Below are positions 1 through 6,047 of a stretch of DNA of 6,047 bases, piece after piece. The position numbers and the translations under genes were made by a program. The notes beneath the pieces were generated by a model. That model had not been told where the DNA came from, did no database searches, and saw only the letters and a list, made by a program, of their open reading frames with translations. The DNA is from Saprospiraceae bacterium. Lineage in GTDB: Bacteria; Bacteroidota; Bacteroidia; Chitinophagales; Saprospiraceae. The first letter of the stretch is position 1, and every line of letters begins with the position of its first letter. Where the stretch lies: the NCBI GenBank assembly GCA_029262975.1, contig JAJCYJ010000381.1, positions 1 through 6,047 of the forward strand. Direction: 5' to 3'.

Positions 1-1512
1 ATTCTGTATATATGGCCCCGTCTGTCCGTGCATATCTACCGATTCTTTCGGATCGAAGACCATGCGTTTTTTAGGGTTGACTTTCAAAATGAAAAACTTC
101 AGTGCTGCCAATCCAATTTTCCGATAAGTCTCTTGTCGCTCTGACTCATCCAGATCAACTAATTCTCCGCGTTCATTTGCGGAAGCTTCTACCTCTTTGA
201 TTACTTCTGCAATAAGATCATCAGCATCGACCACCGTACCTTCTCTTGACTTCATCCGCCCGCCAGGCAAATCAACCATACCATAAGACAAGTGATAAAG
301 CCCATTTGCATAAGGTTCTCCCAACTTTTTCAAAGTCTCGAATAAGACTTGAAAATGATAGTCTTGTTCATCCGCAACCACATAGATCATCTTTTCTGCA
401 CCTGTCTCTTCATATCTCATCCGGGCCGTCCCAAGATCCTGGGTCATATAGACCGAGGTGCCGTCGCTGCGTAATAAAATCTTTTTATCCAAACCCCGAT
501 CTTCCAGATCTACCCACACACTTCCGTCATCCTGACGATAAAATGTCTGTTTTGCAAGACCAGCTTCAATGATGTCTTTACCTAAAAGGTAGGTGCTGGA
601 TTCGTAATTTTTGAAGTCAAAATCTACCCCTAATTGGGCATAAGTCTTGTCAAATCCTTCATATACCCAGCTATTCATCGTCTCCCATAGATCTCGGACT
701 TCCCGATCTCCTTGCTCCCATAAAATAAGCATGTCCTTTGCACTCTTTCCGAGATCACTATACTTATTGAAATATTCATTCTTATATGCTTTGAAAAATG
801 AAGTTTCGTCTTGTTCCTTATTAGTCCGTTCTTCAAATACAGATTGTGCTTCGGTTGTCCCCTGCCACAACTTATATTCCGCCTGAAATCTTTTTTCAAA
901 TTCGACGTAAAACAAACCTACAAAATGGTCTCCCTTTTTATTGGCTGATTCCGGTGTCTCGTTGTTGCCATACAACTGCCAGGCAAGCATGCTTTTGCAA
1001 ATAGCGATCCCACGGTCATTGACCACCTTCGTTTTTAACACGTCATGGCCTACACATTCAAGGATTTTCGTTGTAGACCAACCCAATAAAATGTTGCGTA
1101 TATGCCCAAGATGTAAGGGTTTATTAGTATTGGGGCTTGAATATTCGACAACAACACGTGCCAGTGAATTTGCTGGTATTCCCAGATTTTCTTCCTGCTG
1201 TAATGTTGCCATTGTACCTAACCAAAATGATTCCGGCAGGGTAAAATTTAAAAATCCTTTAATTACATTATAATCAGAGACTGAGGTGGGTTTGTGTTCT
1301 GCTAGCCACGATCCAAGTGATTCAGCAATTTCCTCAGGTCGTTTTCTAAGTGCTTTGGTATAAGGAAATACGACCAGCGTGAAATCCCCTTCAAATTCCT
1401 TCTTCGTCTCAGTCAGGGATAATTCATCACAGCTTATATCATGACTAAATACATCCTTGAATGCGTCAACTATTGCCTCTTTTAATCCTCTTAATTTATC
1501 TGCCCGCTCCAT
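1..1512 (-). CDS. argS: Arginyl-tRNA synthetase, C-terminus cut by the window edge
   Basis: This cytoplasmic class I aminoacyl-tRNA synthetase charges tRNA-Arg with arginine using ATP. The frame is open from the ATG at 1512 to position 1, giving 504 codons with no stop, so it is partial. Near the N-terminus, EGDFTLVVFP (residues 41-50) fits the ArgS N-terminal tRNA-binding domain. The class I HIGH signature is seen as HLGH at 134-137 within EYSSPNTNKPLHLGHIRN (123-140). DGTSVYMTQD at 350-359 is a conserved ArgS block of the catalytic core. The KMSKS-like loop is RMKSR at 419-423. DPKESVDMHGQTGPYIQN (487-504) leads into the anticodon-binding (DALR) domain, which is mostly missing. Full-length ArgS is usually about 550-600 residues, so roughly 50-100 residues lie outside. 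The ATG at 1512 is preceded by GGTGAAAAG, a weak ribosome-binding site, and starts at the usual place for the family. No frameshift or missing catalytic motif was found. The gene follows a secreted-protein gene on the same strand and is probably transcribed on its own. Confidence 0.97.
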   Translation of the reverse strand, partial: MERADKLRGLKEAIVDAFKDVFSHDISCDELSLTETKKEFEGDFTLVVFPYTKALRKRPEEIAESLGSWLAEHKPTSVSDYNVIKGFLNFTLPESFWLGTMATLQQEENLGIPANSLARVVVEYSSPNTNKPLHLGHIRNILLGWSTTKILECVGHDVLKTKVVNDRGIAICKSMLAWQLYGNNETPESANKKGDHFVGLFYVEFEKRFQAEYKLWQGTTEAQSVFEERTNKEQDETSFFKAYKNEYFNKYSDLGKSAKDMLILWEQGDREVRDLWETMNSWVYEGFDKTYAQLGVDFDFKNYESSTYLLGKDIIEAGLAKQTFYRQDDGSVWVDLEDRGLDKKILLRSDGTSVYMTQDLGTARMRYEETGAEKMIYVVADEQDYHFQVLFETLKKLGEPYANGLYHLSYGMVDLPGGRMKSREGTVVDADDLIAEVIKEVEASANERGELVDLDESERQETYRKIGLAALKFFILKVNPKKRMVFDPKESVDMHGQTGPYIQN

Positions 1513-1540
1513 AACATTTTACTTTTCACCAAAATGCACG

Positions 1541-1548
1541 CAAAAATA
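1541..1548 (-). promoter_or_regulatory. Possible Bacteroidota -7 element upstream of argS
   Basis: On the minus strand these bases read TATTTTTG, an exact match to the TAnnTTTG -7 consensus of the Bacteroidota primary sigma factor. It lies 28 bp upstream of the argS ATG, which would give a short leader of about 20-25 nt. No TTG -33 element is present at the usual distance, and such an AT-rich octamer is easily met by chance, so support is weak. If real, it means argS does not depend on read-through from the upstream secreted-protein gene. Confidence 0.3.
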
Positions 1549-1658
1549 GGGTAATTGAGTGGGATTTGTTTAGTCTGATATCAAAGGCAATATATGGAGC
1601 AGTTGAAAAGTCAGGAGAGGTTTTTTGGCGTCTTTATTCAGGTTGTAATTAAGGCGGC

Positions 1659-1679
1659 AACATTGGTGACTCCAATGTT
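1659..1679 (-). terminator. Hairpin just after the T9SS-cargo gene, weak candidate terminator
   Basis: AACATTGG and CCAATGTT form a perfect 8-bp inverted repeat around a 5-nt loop, with a possible extra G-U pair at the base. It starts 5 bp after the TGA stop of the upstream minus-strand gene, the right place for a transcription terminator or an mRNA 3' end stabiliser. Only three of the eight pairs are G-C, and the sequence after it on the minus strand (GCCGCCTTAATTA) has no run of U, so it is not a textbook intrinsic terminator. Confidence 0.35.
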
Positions 1680-1684
1680 AACTA

Positions 1685-3970
1685 TCAGCGGATCAATGTA
1701 ATACTTCCTCGACTTAACTTAGAGGACATAGATCCATCTTCTTCATACCCTTGCAACTGGAGTAGCCATGTATAAACACCTTCTGCTACATTCTTGTCCT
1801 GATGTCTGCCGTCCCAATAATTATGCTCATCTGTAGTCCTGAAGATTTCTGTTCCCCAGCGATCATAAATTGTCAGCTCCAAGCTGATTATATCTTCACC
1901 TATCACACCGAAATGATCATTAATCTGATCATTATTCGGACTGAAGATATTGGGTATATAGAATACCGTAGGGCATTGCTGAATAAAATTGACTACATCA
2001 ACAGCCATGCATCCATATTCATCAGTGACTAATACTTCAATGCTGCCTTCTTCATCTACTATATAATTTGCTTCCGAGCTGCCATCCTGCCATTGATAAG
2101 CTGCAAAGTCACCCGGGGAAATAACAGTATTCATCTCGTCCTTAGGACAAAAAACCGCATCCGACCCAAGGTCCGGCAGAGGACTTGGACGAATATCAAG
2201 GTCTACTTCGGCAGGAAAAGTAGCACATCCGGAGACAATGCCTATCACTTGGTAAATCCCTGACATTTCGGGTTGAGCGTCAACAATATTCGGATGTTGT
2301 TCTTCTGAAAAATAATCCTCCGGACCCGTCCATTCATAAGAAGCCATGGCTACATCTGTTGCAGAAAATTCTATGGTGTCACCCGCACAATATTGGTCCA
2401 GGGGCTCTGTTGCCACTGATTGTCTTAGTGTAATTTGAAGATCTTTCTGCAACGTGTCAAACAGGTCAAAGCACTTATCATGGATAAATAGCTCGGCATT
2501 ATAACTGCCTAAATTCGGATACATCCTTGTAAATTGATGTTCCCGGACCGTATCTCCAGGTTCAAATACCCATTGTACATCAAATCTGTCAGCTGGCAGC
2601 TCCGTATCAAAGAAGACCGTATCATTCAGACAGCCACCATCCGGAATAGGACTGGCATTCAATTTTGTAAATCTGGCTCCTCCACTATATGCATAGGACT
2701 CATAAATACCTAAACCATAAGCCTTCGCTATCACACCACATCCTTCACTGATAATAGTGTGAGCACCAGTATTAACAGCTAGTGTAACGGAAGCAAATTC
2801 GTTATTGCGACCTATATATTCGATAGTTGGTGCAACAATGGATAACAACTGACCATCGAATGTTATATTAGGAATATCATCGGTCCTGGTGATAATGTTT
2901 ATATAGTTCTCGAGGATATTTTGAAAGGAAGAGTTATATAAAGTCACAGTATCCCTGATTTGCAGAATGCTGTTCAGATATAGCATGGATGGGTCACCGG
3001 TACTTCCATTACCGCAATCAAGCTGGTTCATATATTGAGCCACAAGTATGGGTCGGTTTGATTCTATGTATGAATTTCGGGCATCATCAAATTCTATAAA
3101 CTCCCCCTCATCTATCAGGTAATTAGATTCCGTGCCATTCTCAAAAAAGACATTGACCCGGGTGTTATTTTCAGAAGCCAATATTCTATAGACGTCTCTT
3201 ATCCCTTTTTGAAATGGAACTGAAACAAATCTTGTCCCCCAGGTACTAATCGGATATCCTTGCTCCAGTAGATTATCCCTGCCTCCACGAAAACAATTGA
3301 GCGCTGAATACTTATTGCCACAAAAAAGTGAGAAATTTTTATCGGAAGTCATAAATGAACCTGATAAATCATCACTTTCTTCAGCACCCTGAATCTGGTA
3401 GACTTCTCCCGCATTCAGTGTAATTTCAAATGTGGAACCCCTCCTTCGTCCAGCCTGGGTATTAGCGGACAACCGTATGCTTATCCTCGTATCATCTTCA
3501 TTCGCTACTACGGCAAATTCAGATGGAAACAGCTGACCTTCCGTAAAATAGCCTGCATAGCTTAAGGCATAATAACTATGTCCAATAGTTGATACCGGCA
3601 GAACAACTGTTGCCTCTGCACGGTATTCGTGATATTGGTGAATATAAATTGAAACAAGATCATTGGACTGGACCCGAAATCCATTGTTGGTAATACTTTC
3701 CGAGCCGATAGTTTCGGCGTATGTAGGTAACTCAACGATGGTAACCTGGTTAGCATTGACGGTAAAGGATCGAGAATATCCTGCCAAAGGAGCAGTGATT
3801 ATCCCTGAAGTATTGAAACGGGAAGTAATCATGACCACCTTTGTATTTAGACCCGGATTGCGATGTTCCAGGAAACTAAACCAAAACTCTGTCCCTTCAT
3901 TTGTCTGAGCATAGAGACTTATTTGACTTAAAAGAATGACTACCCATATGATAAACCTGGTGCTATTCAT
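1685..3970 (-). CDS. Secreted IgGFc-binding-like/PKD/Ig multidomain protein with T9SS type B sorting domain
   Basis: A large exported protein, predicted to leave the cell through the type IX secretion system and be released or held on the surface; an adhesive or binding role is inferred, not shown. With the ATG at 3970 it has 761 residues. Residues 1-21 are a signal peptide (basic N-terminus, hydrophobic core, likely cut after LYA). Residues about 25-435 resemble the IgGFc-binding N-terminal family, opening with GTEFWFSF and closing with the typical GLGIYESYAYSGGA block (419-432). Three beta-sandwich modules follow, each with a possible Cys pair: PKD-like about 438-515 (C447/C500), Ig-like about 516-594 (C528/C582) and about 595-665 (C608/C654). 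Residues 669-761 are the CHU_C domain, with IPNIFSPNNDQIND (672-685), IYDRWG, WDG and GVYTW. A TTG at 3988 would add six residues before the signal peptide, but the ATG has AGG at a good distance and places the signal peptide at the terminus. The CotH-like gene lies 53 bp upstream on the same strand, so co-transcription is likely. The ligand is unknown. Confidence 0.92.
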   Translation of the reverse strand: MNSTRFIIWVVILLSQISLYAQTNEGTEFWFSFLEHRNPGLNTKVVMITSRFNTSGIITAPLAGYSRSFTVNANQVTIVELPTYAETIGSESITNNGFRVQSNDLVSIYIHQYHEYRAEATVVLPVSTIGHSYYALSYAGYFTEGQLFPSEFAVVANEDDTRISIRLSANTQAGRRRGSTFEITLNAGEVYQIQGAEESDDLSGSFMTSDKNFSLFCGNKYSALNCFRGGRDNLLEQGYPISTWGTRFVSVPFQKGIRDVYRILASENNTRVNVFFENGTESNYLIDEGEFIEFDDARNSYIESNRPILVAQYMNQLDCGNGSTGDPSMLYLNSILQIRDTVTLYNSSFQNILENYINIITRTDDIPNITFDGQLLSIVAPTIEYIGRNNEFASVTLAVNTGAHTIISEGCGVIAKAYGLGIYESYAYSGGARFTKLNASPIPDGGCLNDTVFFDTELPADRFDVQWVFEPGDTVREHQFTRMYPNLGSYNAELFIHDKCFDLFDTLQKDLQITLRQSVATEPLDQYCAGDTIEFSATDVAMASYEWTGPEDYFSEEQHPNIVDAQPEMSGIYQVIGIVSGCATFPAEVDLDIRPSPLPDLGSDAVFCPKDEMNTVISPGDFAAYQWQDGSSEANYIVDEEGSIEVLVTDEYGCMAVDVVNFIQQCPTVFYIPNIFSPNNDQINDHFGVIGEDIISLELTIYDRWGTEIFRTTDEHNYWDGRHQDKNVAEGVYTWLLQLQGYEEDGSMSSKLSRGSITLIR

Positions 3971-4023
3971 AATAACCTGGGTAAACAAATGGTAGACATG
4001 GATATCATAATCTGTTCTTCATT

Positions 4024-5394
4024 TTACTTAGATCTTGCAAATTGAAGACTCGATCTGAGTTCTCTCATAGCTGATTCCCATCCAATCACTGTGATAGCAT
4101 CACTTATCGTCTGATTAGCCTCAGTTGTAGCGGCTCTAATTTGAGCAGACCACGCATCTAATTGTGCATCTACAATTGCCTCAGAGAAAGGGCCTTCCAT
4201 AAATTTGGTCATCATCTGGTTATATTCTTCATCAAATTGCACCCAGCCTGCTGTTAATTTATCACAGGCTGCTGAGCGTTGGCTGAGCTTAAAAGATCCA
4301 AATTGGAAAGGGAGACAATTATTGGTAATCTCTCCCCAGTCGTCTGCGATGGGCGTAACCGGATTACGAGGTATTACAATATTCTCAAAGGCATTATCAA
4401 GATCCCAGGGTATTAGATGCAGGGTTTGTTGCGTCGGTTCTTCGTACCAGTAATAATTATGGTTAGTGCAGCCACCCCCGCAATACCAATGAAAGGGTCC
4501 GTCATCTACTTTTATAACGCGATCTACAACGGCGTAGGCCATGATCTCGTCAATGTCCATCCATTTAGTGATGACAGATTTAATGGTGGCATCATTGGAA
4601 GTCGAGATTTCCTCGCCAAATGTTTTGATCATAGCAGCACTTGGGTTTTCATCTTCGTTTGTTTCCAGTTTATTCAGATATGTAGCTTCGCTATGAGCCC
4701 TTCCATCTGCATTAATCGGCCATATTTCTTTGTAGACATTGCCTTTTCCATCATCGAAGTTTTCCCTGGTAAATCTTCCATCGACCTGCTCTACAAGCGC
4801 ATACAGACCGGTATATGCTCCATTAATAATTAGCCTGGCATGAACTGATCTTGGGGCGGGCACACCCATCTGTCGAAACAGCCAATACCCAAGACGATCT
4901 CTCATCTGTGAGGCATCGAGGTTTTGGGAGTGAAACTGTAACTTTTTAATACCGTAAAACTTATCGTCTGTATCCTGCCAGTTAAACTTAACCTTCATAG
5001 AAAGCTTCGTACATGTCTTTCGTCCGGATGGATTTGACCAATCAGATCCAGAGACACAGCCTACATAAGCACCTATCGAACCTTTATACCGTATCCCGAC
5101 CGGGCTGATCGTCTCCCCTTCAAATGTCAGGCTTCCTTCTACGTATTGCTCTGCTGCGGGGTTGGCATCAATAGTGGCTAAAGCAGCATCGGAAAGTGTC
5201 AATTCGAAAGTGTGTAGTTGAGTCTGATCATAGATATAGTCAGAATCCTCATTCAAATATTTTTCATTGCCTGTTGGAACGATTATATCGACCGGTGGAA
5301 CATCTGGCTTATTATTAGCAGGATCATCAACTTTTTCGCAGCTATATAAAAAAATGAACAGGGTCGGAATTAGCAATTTTTGATACACAGTCAT
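4024..5394 (-). CDS. CotH-family putative protein kinase, predicted surface lipoprotein
   Basis: A member of the CotH family, whose Bacillus founder is an atypical protein kinase that phosphorylates spore-coat proteins; the substrate here is unknown. The 456-residue protein starts with a lipoprotein signal: MTVYQKLLIP and a hydrophobic stretch, then lipobox LYSC with the lipid-bearing cysteine at 19, followed by EKVDD. The family core is clear: GIRYKGS (100-106), TKLSMKVKF (129-137), then the LQFHS to QMRDRLGYWLF to MGVPAPR region (152-182), NGAYTGLYALVEQVD (191-205), GNVYK (218-222), VDDGPFHWY (296-304), HNYYWY (312-317) and IPWDLDNAF (328-336). D331 and D333 match the metal-binding DxD, and D297 or D298 is the probable catalytic position by family alignment from memory. 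Six cysteines remain in the mature chain (113, 128, 305, 310, 360, 377), consistent with disulphides outside the cytoplasm. The ATG at 5394 is fixed by an in-frame TAA two codons upstream. It is divergent from the DUF4956 gene and is followed 53 bp later by the T9SS cargo gene. Confidence 0.93.
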   Translation of the reverse strand: MTVYQKLLIPTLFIFLYSCEKVDDPANNKPDVPPVDIIVPTGNEKYLNEDSDYIYDQTQLHTFELTLSDAALATIDANPAAEQYVEGSLTFEGETISPVGIRYKGSIGAYVGCVSGSDWSNPSGRKTCTKLSMKVKFNWQDTDDKFYGIKKLQFHSQNLDASQMRDRLGYWLFRQMGVPAPRSVHARLIINGAYTGLYALVEQVDGRFTRENFDDGKGNVYKEIWPINADGRAHSEATYLNKLETNEDENPSAAMIKTFGEEISTSNDATIKSVITKWMDIDEIMAYAVVDRVIKVDDGPFHWYCGGGCTNHNYYWYEEPTQQTLHLIPWDLDNAFENIVIPRNPVTPIADDWGEITNNCLPFQFGSFKLSQRSAACDKLTAGWVQFDEEYNQMMTKFMEGPFSEAIVDAQLDAWSAQIRAATTEANQTISDAITVIGWESAMRELRSSLQFARSK

Positions 5395-5459
5395 AAGTTA
5401 TCTGTATTTTAATTAGGCTCTCCTTGTATAAAACGAAATGAAGACTGATAAAGTTAGCA

Positions 5460-5518
5460 ATAGATTAATAATCAAAAGATTCAGGTGAGCATCTTAACCG
5501 ACAATTATCATAGATTAA
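5460..5518. repeat. Pair of ATAGATTAA direct repeats and an adjoining palindrome
   Basis: The 9-mer ATAGATTAA occurs at 5460-5468 and again at 5510-5518, starts exactly 50 bp apart, close to five helical turns. The first copy overlaps a perfect palindrome, GATTA-A-TAATC at 5463-5473, which is followed by another AATC-AAAA-GATT inverted repeat (5470-5481). The cluster sits between the candidate -33 and -7 boxes of the CotH-like gene, where a repressor or activator site could lie. AT-rich sequence makes such words common by chance, so an operator role is only a suggestion. Confidence 0.35.
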
Positions 5519-5665
5519 CATTTTTTTAGCAGCGGCAATTGACGTAAGTTGTCAGATTTATGCACTTTTAATTTCGAAAAGTTCAATCGCTCGTATAATG
5601 GCGGCTTTTCTCACATATAGGCCGTTCATATAAAGATCAAAAAAAGATACACTTTTCAATTACTA

Positions 5666-5672
5666 ACAGGAC
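5666..5672 (+). promoter_or_regulatory. Ribosome-binding site of the DUF4956 gene
   Basis: AACAGGA lies about 9-10 nt before the ATG at 5682 and contains AGGA, a modest Shine-Dalgarno match. A second CAGGA directly abuts the ATG and is too close to serve. An in-frame TAA at 5664-5666 with no start codon between it and the ATG fixes the start of the gene. Confidence 0.45.
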
Positions 5673-5681
5673 ACTACAGGA

Positions 5682-6047
5682 ATGTTTGATATAGAACTTT
5701 TGAATTATAACCCAGCGACTCCATCGTTTTATGTCATGTTGGTCACTGCTTTGTTTGCCTTTTTCCTTTCTTCCATAATTGCCATCACCTACGAATACAC
5801 CACAAAAAGTATTTACAGAAAGGCTCATTTCATTCAATCACTGGCACTGATTGGAATCGTAGCGGCTACTGTAATGCAAGCGATTGGTGAAAGTGTGGCT
5901 ATCGGCCTGGGGATTCTCGGGGCTCTTTCCATTATCAGGTTCAGAACAGTATTGGATGATCCCCGTAATATAACTTTTATGTTTGCGTCCCTTGCTGCAG
6001 GTATTGGTTGTGGAGTAATGGGATATGGAATTGCACTGACAGGGACA
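5682..6047 (+). CDS. DUF4956 integral membrane protein, C-terminus cut by the window edge
   Basis: The first 122 codons of an inner-membrane protein of the DUF4956 family, whose biochemical function is not established. The frame is open from the ATG to the right edge. Hydrophobic segments are seen at about 16-37, 50-68, 71-85 and 98-119, consistent with several membrane helices; the stretch 38-49 (EYTTKSIYRKAH) is a polar, basic loop. The family core is MQAIGESVAIGLGILGAL (65-82) followed directly by SIIRFRT (83-89) and DDPR (92-95), with two arginines and an acidic pair between helices 3 and 4. Family members are usually around 200-230 residues, so roughly half may be missing. It is transcribed away from the CotH-like kinase gene, and from general knowledge the two families often occur together with VTC-type polyphosphate polymerase-domain proteins. 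This supports a shared pathway, but the reaction is unknown. An ion-transport or polyphosphate-linked role would be speculation. Confidence 0.88.
   Translation, partial: MFDIELLNYNPATPSFYVMLVTALFAFFLSSIIAITYEYTTKSIYRKAHFIQSLALIGIVAATVMQAIGESVAIGLGILGALSIIRFRTVLDDPRNITFMFASLAAGIGCGVMGYGIALTGT

Larger units (their letters stand above)
5395..5681. promoter_or_regulatory. Divergent intergenic control region between CotH-like and DUF4956 genes
   Basis: This 287-bp AT-rich region separates the two gene starts and must hold both promoters. Neither side contains a coding frame with convincing features. On the minus strand TTTTG, 16 bp, TAACTTTA (5449-5477) is a near match to the Bacteroidota promoter pattern (one mismatch in the -7 box) and would give cotH-like an approximately 45-50 nt leader. 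On the plus strand TTG, 17 bp, TAATTTCG (5549-5576) also differs from TAnnTTTG at one base and would leave a leader of about 100 nt. Repeats with the word GATTAA lie around the first of these (listed separately). Direction and existence of transcription are inferred from gene layout; the exact promoters are uncertain. Confidence 0.55.

Noticed and set aside
246..572. Plus-strand open frame of 108 codons
   Set aside because: It is antisense to the argS catalytic region and KMSKS-like loop and shows no domain of its own.
941..1273. Plus-strand open frame of 110 codons
   Set aside because: It lies wholly antisense to argS, whose conserved HLGH motif falls in this stretch; the translated sequence has no recognisable domain.
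3971..3988. TTG start at 3988 giving a 767-residue form of the secreted protein
   Set aside because: It adds six residues before a well-formed signal peptide, TTG starts are uncommon in this group, and the ATG at 3970 has AGG at suitable spacing.
4417..4833. Plus-strand open frame of 138 codons
   Set aside because: It is antisense to the conserved core of the CotH-like gene, including VEQVD and HNYYWY, and looks like a shadow frame.
5594..5599. TATAAT as a sigma70-type -10 box for the DUF4956 gene
   Set aside because: No TTGACA-like -35 lies 16-18 bp upstream, and Bacteroidota primary promoters use the different TAnnTTTG box.
5637..5837. Minus-strand open frame of 66 codons overlapping the DUF4956 start
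   Set aside because: The opposite strand encodes a clear DUF4956 protein with conserved motifs, and the minus-strand translation has no family features.
5874..5942. GLGILGAL motif as a sign of an MgtC-type protein
   Set aside because: The directly following SIIRFRT and DPR residues and the overall pattern fit DUF4956 better than MgtC; the glycine-rich helix alone is not specific.
1..6047. CRISPR array, insertion sequence, tRNA or rRNA
   Set aside because: No regularly spaced repeats, transposase motifs, terminal inverted repeats or tRNA-like cloverleaf were seen on either strand.

Overview
The window looks like a chromosomal segment of a Bacteroidota bacterium. The main reason is a secreted protein that ends in a CHU_C / gliding-motility-associated C-terminal domain (type B sorting signal of the type IX secretion system, T9SS), an arrangement essentially limited to that phylum. 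A CotH-family lipoprotein with an acidic stretch after its lipid cysteine, moderate to low GC, and weak Shine-Dalgarno sequences all fit. Genus cannot be told from the sequence.

Layout. Positions 1-1512 (minus strand) hold the first 504 codons of arginyl-tRNA synthetase (argS); its C-terminal end lies beyond the left edge. A 172-bp gap follows, with a small hairpin next to the stop of the upstream gene and a possible argS -7 element. Positions 1685-3970 (minus) encode a 761-residue secreted multidomain protein: signal peptide, IgGFc-binding-like N-terminal region, three PKD/Ig-like modules and a T9SS type B sorting domain. After 53 bp, positions 4024-5394 (minus) encode a 456-residue CotH-family putative protein kinase that is predicted to be a lipoprotein. 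A 287-bp divergent intergenic region with AT-rich repeats separates it from the start of a plus-strand gene (5682 to the right edge) for a DUF4956 integral membrane protein.

How the genes may work together. CotH-like kinases, DUF4956 membrane proteins and VTC-type polyphosphate polymerase-domain proteins are, from general knowledge, recurrent genome neighbours. Here cotH-like and DUF4956 diverge from a shared control region, so a VTC-domain gene just past the right edge is a reasonable prediction. The cotH-like gene is also followed closely by the T9SS cargo gene, so a surface kinase and a secreted adhesin-like protein may be co-transcribed. This is inference. argS is housekeeping and probably unrelated. 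No mobile element, CRISPR array, tRNA or rRNA was seen. The part that best fits a poorly described system is the cotH-like/DUF4956 divergon.
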